This document shows, in pieces, positions 20,051 to 29,117 of a stretch of 64,000 nt of DNA (positions within the stretch are counted from its first letter, which is position 1; each line of letters opens with the position of its first letter). A program made the position numbers and the translations under genes. The notes beneath the pieces are model-generated. The model was given only the letters and a program-made list of their open reading frames with translations. It made no database searches and was not told where the DNA came from. The stretch lies in the NCBI RefSeq assembly GCF_001423265.1, contig NZ_LMND01000001.1, positions 555,694 to 619,693 of the forward strand. Reading direction: 5' to 3'. The DNA comes from Methylobacterium sp. Leaf108. Its GTDB lineage: Bacteria > Pseudomonadota > Alphaproteobacteria > Rhizobiales > Beijerinckiaceae.

Positions 20051-21181
20051 TCATCCCCAGGCCGTCTTCCCGCGTCGGCGGGCCGCGGCGTCTCGGACCG
20101 TCACCAGGGCCGCCTCGGCCACCGCGATCTGGCCCGGCAGTTCCTTCGGCCCGAGGGGGTGGTAGGCGAGGCGCGGGCTGGCGCGCTCGGCCTGCGCCAG
20201 AGCGAGGCCGGCCAGCGGAATCTCGGCGATGCGGCGGGCCTCCTCGGGCGGGATGCCCAGAAGCCTCGCCCAGGCGGTGTTGCGCCCCAGGCGCCCGCCC
20301 GCGTGCAGCCGGCGCAGGCGCCGGCGCCAGCCATAGCGGAACAGGGCGCTCGGCAGCGGTTCGAGGCGGGCGTCGCACAGGGCGTCGGGCAGTTCGCAGC
20401 GCGACCGGATCGTGTCGGCCACGCCCCCGGGGGCGCGGCCGGTGAGGCGGGCCGAGATGGTGACGACCACATCGACCGCGTGGCGCACGCGCAGGCCGTG
20501 CTGGAGCAGGGCGGCCACGAAGGCGCCGTCCTCGCCCAGCGCCATCGGCGGCATGCCACCCACCTGCCGGTAGGCCGACACGCTCACGGCCAGCGTCGCC
20601 CCGATGGTGGTGCGGTGGCACGGCCAGGGATCGTTGGGATCGGGATCGATCAGCGCCTCGGCCTCGGTGAGGAGGTCGCTGTAGGCGTCCTCCAGCCGCC
20701 CCCTGGCGGGCAGGGAGGGCGGCAGCAGCGCGGCCTCGTCGGCATCGAGCTCGACCCGGCCGGCGACCGCATCGGCCCCGGCGGCCATGGCCGCGAGGTT
20801 GCGCTCCACCCAGTCCGGCGGGACCCGGCTGTCGGCATCCGTCGACAGGATCGTGCCGCCCTCCCCTTCCGCCTCGAGCCAGTCGGCGGCGGCATTCATC
20901 GCCTCGCGCCGCGCCCAGCCGGCGTTGGCGCCGGAGAACGTCACCTCGACCACCCGCACCGGCAGCGACATCCCCGCCAGCATGCCGGCCACGATGGCGG
21001 GGGTGGCGTCGGTGCAATTGTTGAGGAACAGGACGAGGCCGAGGCTGCCCGGCGCCAACCCGGCCTGGGCGTCGATCGCCCGCAGGCAGGCGCCGATCCG
21101 CTCGGCCTCGTTGCGCACGGGAATCGCGATGACGGCTTCGATCCTCGCGGCGGGGAAGCTCGGTTCGGGAGAGGAGGACAC
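20051..21181 (-). CDS. Family 2 glycosyltransferase
   Basis: This 376-residue protein has a GT-A fold start (IEAVIAIPVRNEAERIGACLRAI, about 14-36) and the nucleotide-sugar/metal site ILSTDADSRVPPDW near residue 117. The acceptor-side region contains GEDGAFVAALLQHG. There is no membrane segment, and the C-terminal third is Arg-rich. The donor and acceptor are not predictable. No glycan cluster surrounds it, so it may act on its own. It is separated from the molybdenum hydroxylase operon by about 120 bp and is divergent from the chemoreceptor gene. Confidence 0.88.
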   Translation of the reverse strand: MSSSPEPSFPAARIEAVIAIPVRNEAERIGACLRAIDAQAGLAPGSLGLVLFLNNCTDATPAIVAGMLAGMSLPVRVVEVTFSGANAGWARREAMNAAADWLEAEGEGGTILSTDADSRVPPDWVERNLAAMAAGADAVAGRVELDADEAALLPPSLPARGRLEDAYSDLLTEAEALIDPDPNDPWPCHRTTIGATLAVSVSAYRQVGGMPPMALGEDGAFVAALLQHGLRVRHAVDVVVTISARLTGRAPGGVADTIRSRCELPDALCDARLEPLPSALFRYGWRRRLRRLHAGGRLGRNTAWARLLGIPPEEARRIAEIPLAGLALAQAERASPRLAYHPLGPKELPGQIAVAEAALVTVRDAAARRRGKTAWG

Positions 21182-21513
21182 GACTGACTCCGGGGGACCG
21201 GACCGGGGGCGGTCCAGGGCGACGGCTTAGCAGTTTCACGGGCTGTGGGGGACGGGTTTCCAAGCCGGCGCATCGGGGGCACCGACGACGAAGCGGCCCG
21301 GGTTCGAGCGACGATGGCGAGACACGCCCAACACCATCGATCCGATCGTCCGGACAAATCCGCGAGTATTCGAAGGGATTGCTTTCCTCGCTCACGTAGC
21401 CGGAACGTTTTCATCGCCAATTTAACGAAATTTAACCCTTCTGCACGAGAATGTAGCCCGGCCTCATTAGAGGTTGCAACGGTTTCGAAAACAGATACGC
21501 CAAGGTGGATGAC
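21182..21513 (+). promoter_or_regulatory. Divergent promoter region of the glycosyltransferase and chemoreceptor genes
   Basis: This 332-bp stretch holds no gene. Near the chemoreceptor end it becomes AT-richer and carries TTAA-N6-TTAACC (21422-21437), close to the CtrA consensus TTAA-N7-TTAA but one base short in spacing. It ends about 75 bp upstream of the GTG start, which is a sensible activator distance. CtrA control of a chemotaxis gene would fit alphaproteobacteria, but the spacing makes this tentative. Confidence 0.45.
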
Positions 21514-23205
21514 GTGAAGATCCTGAATAATCTCAAACTTTTGAGCAAACTCGCCATCCCCACGGTTCTGTTGGTTACGGTCGCGCTCGGCTTGATGATG
21601 CTGTCGTGGTCGAGCCTGAACAGCCTCGACCGAAGCACGCAGAGGATCGTCGATGTCACGGCCATGCGCGCGGTGACGGCCCTCCAGATGGCCTTCGCCA
21701 TGGACGAGGCGACGATCCGCGAGAAGAACGTCATCATCGAGACCGACGGTGCCGCGATGCAGGAGCAGCAGCGGCATTACGCCGAGGCGCGGACGAACGC
21801 CCTGGCCGCCGTCGACCGCCTGATCGCCCTGGCCGACACGCCCGAGCGCCGCACCGGCAACGAGGGCATCAAGGCCCTGCTGACGGAGTTCTTCGCCGCG
21901 GCCGACCGGTCGATCGCGCATGGATTGAAGAGCGAGACCGAGGCCGCGACGAAGGTTTCGAACGGCCCGGTCCGCGAGGCCCGCGCCAAGCTCGTCGAGG
22001 CCGTGAAGAAGCGGGTCGACACCAACATGAACGACCTCAACCTCGCAAAAGCCAAAGCTTCCGAGGTCGCCGGTTCGGCCGTGCAGACGCTCGTGGTGGC
22101 CGCGGCGGTCGGCCTTTCGGTCGCCGTCGGCCTTCTCGCCGCCATCGTCGTCCTCGGCGTCACCCGTCCGCTCGCAGCGATGACCGCCGCCATGGGAGGC
22201 CTCGCCGCGGGCGATCTGGCCGTCGAGGTCCAGGGCGCCGGGCGCAAGGACGAGATCGGCACGCTGGCGCGCGCGCTGCAGGTGTTCAAGGACAACGCGG
22301 TCACCGTCCGCCGCCTCGCCGCCGAGCAGGCCATCGAGGACGAGGCCAAGATGCGCCGGGCCGAGCGCCTCGACCAGATCACCAAGAGCTTCGAACACAA
22401 CGTCGCCGCCCTCACACACGGCCTGGCCGGAGCCTCCACCGAGATGGAGGCGACGGCCAAGTCCATGGCCGGCATCGCCGAGCAGACCACGCAGCAGACC
22501 ATGATCGTGGCCGGCGCCGCCGAGGAGACCTCCGCCAACGTCCAGACGGTGGCCGCGGCCAGCGAGGAGATGTCGGCCTCGGTGCAGGAGATCGTGCACC
22601 AGGTGAGCCAGTCCTCGCAGATCGCCGGCCGCGCGGTGGAGAACGCCCAGCGCACCGACGCCACCGTGCGGCGCCTGGCCACCACGGCCGAGCGCATCAG
22701 CGCCTTCGTGTCGGTGATCGCCAACATCGCCTCGCAGACGAACCTGCTGGCGCTGAACGCGACCATCGAAGCGGCGCGGGCCGGCGAGGCCGGGCGGGGA
22801 TTCGCCGTCGTCGCCTCCGAGGTGAAGGAGCTCGCCGGCCAGACCGCCAAGGCGACCGGCGAGATCGGCGAGCGGATCACCGAGATCCAGGCGGCGACCC
22901 AGGAAGCGGTCGCCGACATCGAGGCGATCGGCCGGATCATCGGCGAGATGTCGAGCTACGCCGCGTCCATCGCGGCCGCGATGGAGGAGCAGGGTGCCGC
23001 CACCCAGGAGATCACCCGCAACGTGCAGGAGGCCGCCAAGGGCACCGAGCAGGTGACGATCAACATCTCCGACGTGCGCCAGGGGGCCGGCCAGACCGGC
23101 GCGGCGGCGTCCCAGGTGCTCAGCGCGGCCCAGGAGCTCTCGCGCCACTCCGAGAGCCTGACGCGGGAGGTCGGCAGCTTCCTCGCCAACGTGAAGGCCG
23201 CCTGA
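21514..23205 (+). CDS. Methyl-accepting chemotaxis protein
   Basis: This 563-residue inner-membrane chemoreceptor has a transmembrane helix at about 10-33, a four-helix-bundle-type periplasmic domain (about 34-190) and a second transmembrane helix (about 190-215). A HAMP domain ([18 protein letters not shown] and onward) and a long signalling helix bundle follow. The hairpin tip reads [25 protein letters not shown], the CheA/CheW contact. The C-terminus lacks a CheR-tethering pentapeptide. The GTG at 21514 is preceded by AAGG at a good distance. GTG 21505 is possible. The ligand is unknown. No other chemotaxis gene is adjacent, so it is an orphan receptor. Confidence 0.94.
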   Translation: MKILNNLKLLSKLAIPTVLLVTVALGLMMLSWSSLNSLDRSTQRIVDVTAMRAVTALQMAFAMDEATIREKNVIIETDGAAMQEQQRHYAEARTNALAAVDRLIALADTPERRTGNEGIKALLTEFFAAADRSIAHGLKSETEAATKVSNGPVREARAKLVEAVKKRVDTNMNDLNLAKAKASEVAGSAVQTLVVAAAVGLSVAVGLLAAIVVLGVTRPLAAMTAAMGGLAAGDLAVEVQGAGRKDEIGTLARALQVFKDNAVTVRRLAAEQAIEDEAKMRRAERLDQITKSFEHNVAALTHGLAGASTEMEATAKSMAGIAEQTTQQTMIVAGAAEETSANVQTVAAASEEMSASVQEIVHQVSQSSQIAGRAVENAQRTDATVRRLATTAERISAFVSVIANIASQTNLLALNATIEAARAGEAGRGFAVVASEVKELAGQTAKATGEIGERITEIQAATQEAVADIEAIGRIIGEMSSYAASIAAAMEEQGAATQEITRNVQEAAKGTEQVTINISDVRQGAGQTGAAASQVLSAAQELSRHSESLTREVGSFLANVKAA

Positions 23206-23301
23206 CGACCGCCATCCTCGGCGCCGCGAACGGCGGGCGCCGAGGACACCACACGCTCCCCCTCCCCGGGACGCTCCGGTCCCGCGCTGCCGGCCGGGGG
23301 C

Positions 23302-23559
23302 CTACCCCTCCGCGTCCTGGGAGAGGTCGACCCGCTGGACGATCAGGGCGACCGTGACCGTCAGCACCCGCTTCCCGTCCGCGTCCCGCACCTCGACCGT
23401 CACGTCGCGGGTATCGCTGCGCGGAATGCGATCCTTGCCGATCGAGACCACGGCGTGGATCGCCTCCTGCTCGGCCCGTTCGAGATCCGGGAACGCCAGT
23501 CCGTCCTCGTCCTGGATGAAGAGCGGACCTTCGCGGACGTCGAAGTAGAACAGGGGCAT
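23302..23559 (-). CDS. DUF6894 family small protein
   Basis: This is an 85-residue protein with the pattern MPLFYFDVREG, then DEDGLAFPDLERAEQEAIHAV and a VTVEVRDADGKRVLTVTV strand pair. The pattern is typical of a small family that is highly multiplied in Methylobacterium and Bradyrhizobium. It is cytoplasmic and its function is unknown. The ATG at 23559 fits the family N-terminus. It stands alone between the convergent chemoreceptor gene and a palindromic repeat element. Confidence 0.82.
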   Translation of the reverse strand: MPLFYFDVREGPLFIQDEDGLAFPDLERAEQEAIHAVVSIGKDRIPRSDTRDVTVEVRDADGKRVLTVTVALIVQRVDLSQDAEG

Positions 23560-23637
23560 CGTTGCTCTCCGGCTGAGCGGATCGTCGGGGGCGCCCCGTG
23601 GCGATGGGCGATCGGTTCTGGAATATCGGTCTTGCTA

Positions 23638-23740
23638 CCATTCCCGGTTGATCACGTCGTGATGCGGACATGGGCTTCGCTCAGGCGCCGCCCGGGCTCG
23701 GTGAGACGGTTCCCGCTTGATCCAAGCGGGAACCGTCTCA
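23638..23740 (-). repeat. 103-bp dispersed palindromic element, copy 1
   Basis: Read on the minus strand, this block matches 39679-39781 at 94 of 103 positions. It opens with a perfect 17-bp stem (23702-23718 and 23724-23740, TGAGACGGTTCCCGCTT and its complement) around a 5-nt loop. An 86-91 percent conserved tail containing GAGCGAAGCCCATGTCCGC and a second small palindrome (CACGACGTG) follows. It begins 10 bp after the stop of the Crp-type gene, so the stem can act as its terminator. Confidence 0.8.
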
Positions 23741-23749
23741 GACAGGAAC

Positions 23750-24493
23750 TTATCTCGCGGCGCGCTTGCGCTGGTGGAGATAGGTCGCGTCGAACTCCGC
23801 CGTCCGCAGGAGCTCGTCCCAGGCCCGGATGACCAGGACGCTGCCGCGCAGGGTGATCATGCCCCTGCCGCGCATCTCCTGAAGCACGCGGTTGACGTGG
23901 ACGCTCGACAGGCCGGTCGCATCGGCGAGATCGACCTGCGTGACCGGGAGCGGACAGCGATGGTCGCCGGCCAGCCCCACCGCCTCCTGCTTGAGGTACA
24001 ACTCGCAGAACAGGTGGGCCATGTGGTCGAAGGCCGAGCGCCGCCCCATGCAGAGCATCCACTCGCGGAAGATGGCCGCGTCCACGAGGGTGTCGCGCCA
24101 GAGCGTGGCGGCGATGCCGGGACAGCGCGCCGTGAGGTCGTGCAGGGCCTCGTGCGGGACGAAGGCGACGGTGGCGGTCGTGAGAGTGGCGAGGCTGTGA
24201 TCCATCGACGGGATGTGGAGGCTCTGCAGGTCGGGGATGTCGCCGGCGATGTGGAACGAGAAGATCTGGCGCTTGCCTTCGCTGATGATCTTGTAGCGGC
24301 AGGCCCAGCCTTCGAGGATGAGGCAGCACTGGGAGGCCGTGTCGCCGTCGCGCACGATGTCCTGGTTCGGCCGCAAGGTCTTGAGCGTGACGGGCAGGCC
24401 CTTGATCGCCCTGCACTCCTCGTCCGACAGCGCATCGATGCTTTCCAACTGGCGGATGAGCGGCGAGAGGGGATGCTCAACGTTCGAGACCAT
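23750..24493 (-). CDS. Crp/Fnr-family transcriptional regulator
   Basis: This 247-residue regulator has a cyclic-nucleotide-binding-type beta roll (about 25-150; RPNQDIVRDGDTASQCCLILEG) and a C-terminal winged helix (about 165-235; VTQVDLADATGLSSVHVNRVLQEMRGRGMI). It lacks the N-terminal cysteine set of oxygen-sensing Fnr, so it belongs to the Crp-like regulators common in Rhizobiales, many of which have no known ligand. ATG 24493 was chosen. The longer frame is Ser/Arg-rich. A perfect 17-bp palindrome lies 126 bp upstream and might be an autoregulatory site. Confidence 0.9.
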   Translation of the reverse strand: MVSNVEHPLSPLIRQLESIDALSDEECRAIKGLPVTLKTLRPNQDIVRDGDTASQCCLILEGWACRYKIISEGKRQIFSFHIAGDIPDLQSLHIPSMDHSLATLTTATVAFVPHEALHDLTARCPGIAATLWRDTLVDAAIFREWMLCMGRRSAFDHMAHLFCELYLKQEAVGLAGDHRCPLPVTQVDLADATGLSSVHVNRVLQEMRGRGMITLRGSVLVIRAWDELLRTAEFDATYLHQRKRAAR

Positions 24494-25155
24494 TCTTGTC
24501 GCTTCGCCCCTGCATGACAGACGGATGCTCACGCTGCGTCCGGGTATCGAAACCCGTTTTCGCGTGGCCGACGCGGTTGATGCCATGAGGCGGATGTCAC
24601 GCCCGCACACTCACTCACGTTATGAATTTCATAACCCATGTCACACCCGATGGCTCCCGCCGGCCGAAAAGTCTTTGCTTTGGCGACAGCACGTTTTCGC
24701 AGGACGAGGCGTGCGAGCACGCGCACCGAATAGCGGATCACCATTGCTCGCGTCGTGCACGCCCGCTCTTGAATTCTACAATCTCATTTTACCGAGATAG
24801 TTTTACGTGCCGGCAGGGCGGTCGCCCCGACAACGCGATTTTCGTGGCAGCACCGACGATGTGTCGATCCGGATGCCGGCCGTGACCCTATTCGCCTCTT
24901 CGGGTTGAGGCAGACAAGCTTTAACCGACCACCCTCTCGACGACAGTGAAACAGAAGTATTCCTCCGCCGCTCGTCTGCCGAAAGACCGGCGGCCCGCCG
25001 TCGATCCGCCGCGGACGGTCCCGCCGCGGGCGACCCGGGACGCGAGGCGATGGGGCCGCCGCGCTTGACGGGATGGCGGTGTCGGTGCTTGTGGCCGCTC
25101 GCTCCGTTCGGCCGGTCTGACACGACGGCCCCGCTCGCACAGGTTGGAGGCCGCC
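24494..25155. promoter_or_regulatory. Divergent upstream region of the Crp-type regulator and pyruvate kinase
   Basis: No gene is supported in this 662-bp gap, although short frames exist. It is AT-richer around 24600-24810. A perfect palindrome GTTATGAA-T-TTCATAAC spans 24619-24635. Near pyruvate kinase, a GGAGG ribosome site lies at about 25145. The length suggests regulated divergent promoters. Confidence 0.55.
24619..24635. promoter_or_regulatory. 17-bp perfect palindrome, candidate operator
   Basis: GTTATGAA and TTCATAAC are exact complements around a single T. It lies in an AT-rich patch 126 bp upstream of the Crp-type gene. It does not match the Fnr (TTGAT-N4-ATCAA) or Crp (TGTGA-N6-TCACA) consensus, so the binding protein is unknown. 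Confidence 0.4.
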
Positions 25156-26592
25156 GTGAAACGCGCCCGTCGTACGAAGATCATCGCCACCCTCGGTCCC
25201 GCCTCCGACACCCCGGAGATGATCGAGAGGCTGTTTCGCGCCGGCGCGGACGTGTTCCGGCTCAACATGAGCCACCTGCCGCGGGAGAAGCTTCCCGAGA
25301 AGATCGAGGTCATCCGCACCATCGAGCGCGAATTGCGGCGTCCCATCGCGATCCTCGTCGACCTGCAGGGCCCCAAGCTCCGGGTCGCGGCCTTCGCCGA
25401 GGGCAGCGCGATGCTCCGGAACGGCGACAGCTTCGTCCTCGACAGCGACCCGACCCCGGGCAACGTCACCCGCGTCTTCCTCCCCCACCCCGAGATCCTC
25501 TCGGCGCTGGAGCCCGGCCACGTCGTCATCATCGACGACGGCAAGCTGCGCCTGACCGTCACCGAGGTCTCCGAGGGGCGCGCCGTCACGCGGGTCGAGG
25601 TCGGCGGCAAGATCTCCAACCGCAAGGGCGTCTCCCTGCCCGACACGGTGATCCCCGTGGCCGCGATGACCGAGAAGGACCGCGGCGACCTCGAGGCCGG
25701 CCTCAACGCCGGCGCCGACTGGATCGCCGTCTCCTTCGTGCAGCGCCCCGAGGACGTCGCCGAGGTCAAGAAGGTCTGCGCCGGGCGCGCCCTGGTGATG
25801 GCCAAGATCGAGAAGCCGCAGGCGCTCACCCGCCTCGACGAGATCATCGAGATCTCCGACGGCATCATGGTCGCCCGCGGCGACCTCGGGGTGGAGATGC
25901 CCCTGGAGCAGGTGCCGGGCGTGCAGAAGCGCATTACCCGCTCCTCGCGGCGCCTGGGCAAGCCCGTGGTGGTGGCCACCCAGATGCTCGAATCGATGAT
26001 CACGGCGCCGGTGCCCACCCGCGCCGAGGTCTCGGATGTCGCCACCGCCGTCTACGAGGGCGCGGACGCCGTGATGCTCTCGGCCGAGAGCGCATCCGGC
26101 GGCTTCCCGATCGAGGCCATCAGCATGATGAGCCGCATCGCCGAGCAGGTGGAGCGCGACGCCCTCTACTGGACGATCCTCACCGCCCAGCGCTCCGAGC
26201 CCGACGCCACCGCCTCCGACGCCATCGCCGCGGCGGCCCACCAGATGGTGGACGCCCTCGGCCTGACCGCGATCATGGCCTGGACCCATTCGGGCTCCAC
26301 CGCCATGCGCCTGGCACGCTCGCGCCCCAACGCCACCATCATCGCCCTGACGCCGAAGCGCGAGACCGCCCGGCGCCTGGCCATGTGCTGGGGCACGCAC
26401 CCCATCGTCACCAACGACGCCAGCGACGTCGACGACATGGCCTTCCGGGCGGCCAAGTTCGCGGTGCGCGAGCGCTTCGCCGAGATCGGCGACCGCATCA
26501 TCGTGGTGGCCGGCGTGCCGTTCGGGACACCGGGCGCCACCAACCTCGTGCGCATCGCCTTCGTGACGCGGGACCACGCCGCCAAGGCGTGA
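25156..26592 (+). CDS. pyk: Pyruvate kinase
   Basis: This 478-residue glycolytic enzyme converts phosphoenolpyruvate and ADP to pyruvate and ATP. Motifs in order are RRTKIIATLGPAS (4-16), FRLNMSH (about 40-46), DLQGPKLRV, the catalytic MAKIEKPQAL lysine/glutamate site (about 215), MVARGDLGVE (about 240) and AVMLSAESASGGFP (about 310). The regulatory C-terminal domain is complete. GTG 25156 is preceded by GGAGG with ideal spacing. The frame can also be opened at TTG 25144. In methylotrophs this enzyme drains the serine-cycle intermediate phosphoenolpyruvate. Confidence 0.96.
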   Translation: MKRARRTKIIATLGPASDTPEMIERLFRAGADVFRLNMSHLPREKLPEKIEVIRTIERELRRPIAILVDLQGPKLRVAAFAEGSAMLRNGDSFVLDSDPTPGNVTRVFLPHPEILSALEPGHVVIIDDGKLRLTVTEVSEGRAVTRVEVGGKISNRKGVSLPDTVIPVAAMTEKDRGDLEAGLNAGADWIAVSFVQRPEDVAEVKKVCAGRALVMAKIEKPQALTRLDEIIEISDGIMVARGDLGVEMPLEQVPGVQKRITRSSRRLGKPVVVATQMLESMITAPVPTRAEVSDVATAVYEGADAVMLSAESASGGFPIEAISMMSRIAEQVERDALYWTILTAQRSEPDATASDAIAAAAHQMVDALGLTAIMAWTHSGSTAMRLARSRPNATIIALTPKRETARRLAMCWGTHPIVTNDASDVDDMAFRAAKFAVRERFAEIGDRIIVVAGVPFGTPGATNLVRIAFVTRDHAAKA

Positions 26593-26650
26593 CGCCGCCG
26601 TCGCGGACGACCGGAAGGCCCCCGCGCACCGACCCGCCCACGGCCGGCGT

Positions 26651-27907
26651 TCAGGTGCGGTGGCCCTGCCCGTTCAGCCTCAGCCCGGGCACGTCGGGCC
26701 GCACCGTCCCGCGCTCGGGGAATGCGGCGGCCCGCGGCTGGGGCGTGCGGTCGGGCAGCGCCGGTTCGACCCGGTTGCGGCCCCGGCGCTTGGCCTCGTA
26801 GAGCGCCTGGTCGGCCCGGCGCAGCAGCGTGTCGAGGTCGCGCTCGAGGGCCCGGCCCTGCGTGCGGGTCGTCGCCACGCCGATGCTCACGGTGATGGAG
26901 AGGTGGGGCAGGGACTCGGGGCTGAGCCGTTCCACCGCCCTCCGGATCAGGTCGGCCGTCTCCAGCGCGGCCGCGGCCTCCCGGTCGCGCAGCAGGCAGG
27001 CGAACTCCTCGCCGCCCATCCGCCCGAACACCGCCTCGCCCGGCAGCAGCGCCTGCACCGTGTGGCAGAACCCGACCAGGACGCCGTCGCCGACCGCGTG
27101 GCCGTCGGCGTCGTTGATCCGCTTGAAGTGGTCGAGGTCGAACAGGAGCAGGGCAGCCGGCCGGTCCGTTCCCGCCAGGACCGCCTCGGCGCGGGTGACG
27201 AAGGCCCGGCGGCTGGCGATCCCCGTCAGCGGATCGGTGTCGGCCGCCCGCCGCTGCAGCAGTTCGGCCCGCTCCTTGGTCAGGGCCATGAAGACGAAGG
27301 CCAGGGCCAGGCTGAACAGCATGGCGGCCAGGCACACCCAGGCGAGCCAGGGCGACTGCAGCGGGTTGAACCCCGGCGGAGGCGCGGGCTGGATCATCGC
27401 GAGGGGGATGCGCAGCCAGTACAGGGCGGCATAGGCCCCGAGGATGACGACGGCCGGGTAGCGCGAGACCAGCGGTTCGGCCCGGCCACGCCAGACGTCC
27501 ACGGCCGAAAGCCAGCAGAAGCCGCCGGCCAGCAGCGAGGCAAGCATCACCCGTGCCGGGGCGCTCTCGTAGAACGGCGGGACGAGGCAGGCCGCCAGCC
27601 AGACGCCGACCCCGATGCCGGCCTGCCAGAACCGGAGCGGGCGCCCCTCGAAGGCGAGGGTGCCGCTACGGATGAGGCCGTAGGCGCCGATCATCACGGC
27701 GTTGCCGATCCCGATCGAGGTCCAGTCCGGGAGCGTGCCGCGCAGGGCGAGCAGGCAGGAGGCGAAGGCGCCGACGACATGGGCGATGCCCCAGATCGCG
27801 AGGGCGCGGACGGTGCGGGCCTGGCTCCACGACAAAAGGAACAGGCTGCCGACCATCCCCGTCAGCAGGGCCGTCGCCACCAGCAACGTCGGCGCATCGA
27901 GCTGCAT
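26651..27907 (-). CDS. Membrane-bound diguanylate cyclase (GGDEF)
   Basis: The N-terminal half of this 418-residue protein has about six or seven hydrophobic helices (residues 5-225) of an unknown integral sensory domain. A GGDEF domain follows (about 240-395) with an intact active-site loop RMGGEEF, plus DPLTGIASRR and LLFDLDHFKRINDADGHAVGD. It should make the second messenger c-di-GMP from GTP. The RxxD inhibitory site expected just before the loop is absent (PGEA instead), so product inhibition through this site is not expected. The C-terminal tail is Pro/Arg-rich. It is convergent with pyk. Confidence 0.92.
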   Translation of the reverse strand: MQLDAPTLLVATALLTGMVGSLFLLSWSQARTVRALAIWGIAHVVGAFASCLLALRGTLPDWTSIGIGNAVMIGAYGLIRSGTLAFEGRPLRFWQAGIGVGVWLAACLVPPFYESAPARVMLASLLAGGFCWLSAVDVWRGRAEPLVSRYPAVVILGAYAALYWLRIPLAMIQPAPPPGFNPLQSPWLAWVCLAAMLFSLALAFVFMALTKERAELLQRRAADTDPLTGIASRRAFVTRAEAVLAGTDRPAALLLFDLDHFKRINDADGHAVGDGVLVGFCHTVQALLPGEAVFGRMGGEEFACLLRDREAAAALETADLIRRAVERLSPESLPHLSITVSIGVATTRTQGRALERDLDTLLRRADQALYEAKRRGRNRVEPALPDRTPQPRAAAFPERGTVRPDVPGLRLNGQGHRT

Positions 27908-27927
27908 CGACCAGTCCCATCCCCACG

Positions 27928-27965
27928 TGATTCGGTTTCCGCACGACCCGAGCGGAACCGTATCA
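27928..27965 (-). repeat. Dispersed palindromic element, partial copy 3
   Basis: On the minus strand TGATACGGTTCCGCTCG and its imperfect complement (CGGAAACCGAATCA) form the same kind of stem that opens the 103-bp element at 23.6 and 39.7 kb. The conserved tail is missing. Its first three bases are the aroB TGA stop codon. It probably terminates aroB transcription before the diguanylate cyclase gene. Confidence 0.65.
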
Positions 27966-29117
27966 CGCGGCGGCGAACTCGCTTGCCAGGAACGCCTCCA
28001 CCTCGGCCCGGTCGATGCCCGGGGCGATGAAACTCCTGCCGATGCCGCGGGCGAGGATGAAGGTCAGGGCGCCGTCGCGGACCTTCTTGTCCTGGGCCAT
28101 CGCCGCCAGGATGGCCCCGGCGTCGCCGCAGCCGCCGGGCACCGCGTGCAGGCGGGTCGGCAGGCCGGCGAGCGCCAGGTGGTTGGCGACGCGGCCCGCC
28201 TCCTGGCCGGGGCAGAGGCCGAGGCGGGCCGAGAACCGGAACGCCAGGGCGAGACCGATGCCCACCGCCTCGCCGTGGACGAGGCGGGCCGAATCGTAGG
28301 CCGTCAGCCGCTCCAGGGCATGGGCGAAGGTGTGGCCGAGGTTGAGCAGCGCCCGTTCGCCGTCCTCGCGCTCGTCGCGCACCACCACCCCGGCCTTGGC
28401 CCGGCAGCAGATCGCCACCGCCTCGTCGCGCTCGGGGCCGCCGGCGAAGATGCCGGCCCAGTTGGCCTCGCACCAGTCGAAGAACCCGGCATCGGCGATG
28501 AGGCCGTATTTGGCGACCTCGGCGTAGCCGGCCCGCATCTCGCGGCTCGACAGGGTGTCGAGGGTGGCGGTGTCGGCGACGACGAGGCGCGGCTGGTGGA
28601 AGGCGCCGATCAGGTTCTTGCCGTGGGGCGAGTTGATGCCGGTCTTGCCGCCCACCGAGGAATCGACCTGGGCGAGCAGGGTGGTGGGCGCCTGCACGAA
28701 ACGCACGCCCCGGCGCAGGGTGGCGGCGGCAAAGCCCGCCAGATCGCCCACCACGCCGCCGCCCAGGGCCACCACGACGTCGTTGCGCTCGATCCTGTGG
28801 GCGAGCAGGCCGTCGCAGACCTGCGCGTAGGTGGCATAGCTCTTCGAGCCCTCGCCCGGCGCCACGACGACGGTTCCCGTGCGCAGGCCGGCGGCCTCCA
28901 GGCTCGCGCGGACGCGCTCCCCGTAGAGCCCGGCCACGGTCTCGTCGGTGACGATCGCGGCCGCCCTGGCGCCGAGGCCGGCCACCGCCTCGCCGATCGT
29001 ATCGAGGAGGCCGCGGCCGATGCGGATGTCGTAGTCGCGGCCCGCGTCGAGGGGAACGTGAACAGTGAGAGGAACTTGGACGGTGAGGGGAGCTTGGACG
29101 GTGAGGGGAGCGGTCAC
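27963..29117 (-). CDS. aroB: 3-dehydroquinate synthase
   Basis: This 384-residue enzyme forms 3-dehydroquinate from DAHP, the second shikimate step, using NAD and a metal. Motifs include GEGSKS (about 85), VVALGGGVVGDLAGFAAAT (about 115), TTLLAQVDSSVGGKTGIN (about 145), and metal ligands in AEVAKYG (E about 197) and HGEAVGIG (H about 276), with GHTFAHALE between. The first 25 residues are unusual, with a repeated PLTVQ/PLTVH unit encoded by near-identical short repeats. The start GTG overlaps the aroK stop as GTGA. The stop lies inside a palindromic element. Confidence 0.95.
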   Translation of the reverse strand: MTAPLTVQAPLTVQVPLTVHVPLDAGRDYDIRIGRGLLDTIGEAVAGLGARAAAIVTDETVAGLYGERVRASLEAAGLRTGTVVVAPGEGSKSYATYAQVCDGLLAHRIERNDVVVALGGGVVGDLAGFAAATLRRGVRFVQAPTTLLAQVDSSVGGKTGINSPHGKNLIGAFHQPRLVVADTATLDTLSSREMRAGYAEVAKYGLIADAGFFDWCEANWAGIFAGGPERDEAVAICCRAKAGVVVRDEREDGERALLNLGHTFAHALERLTAYDSARLVHGEAVGIGLALAFRFSARLGLCPGQEAGRVANHLALAGLPTRLHAVPGGCGDAGAILAAMAQDKKVRDGALTFILARGIGRSFIAPGIDRAEVEAFLASEFAAA

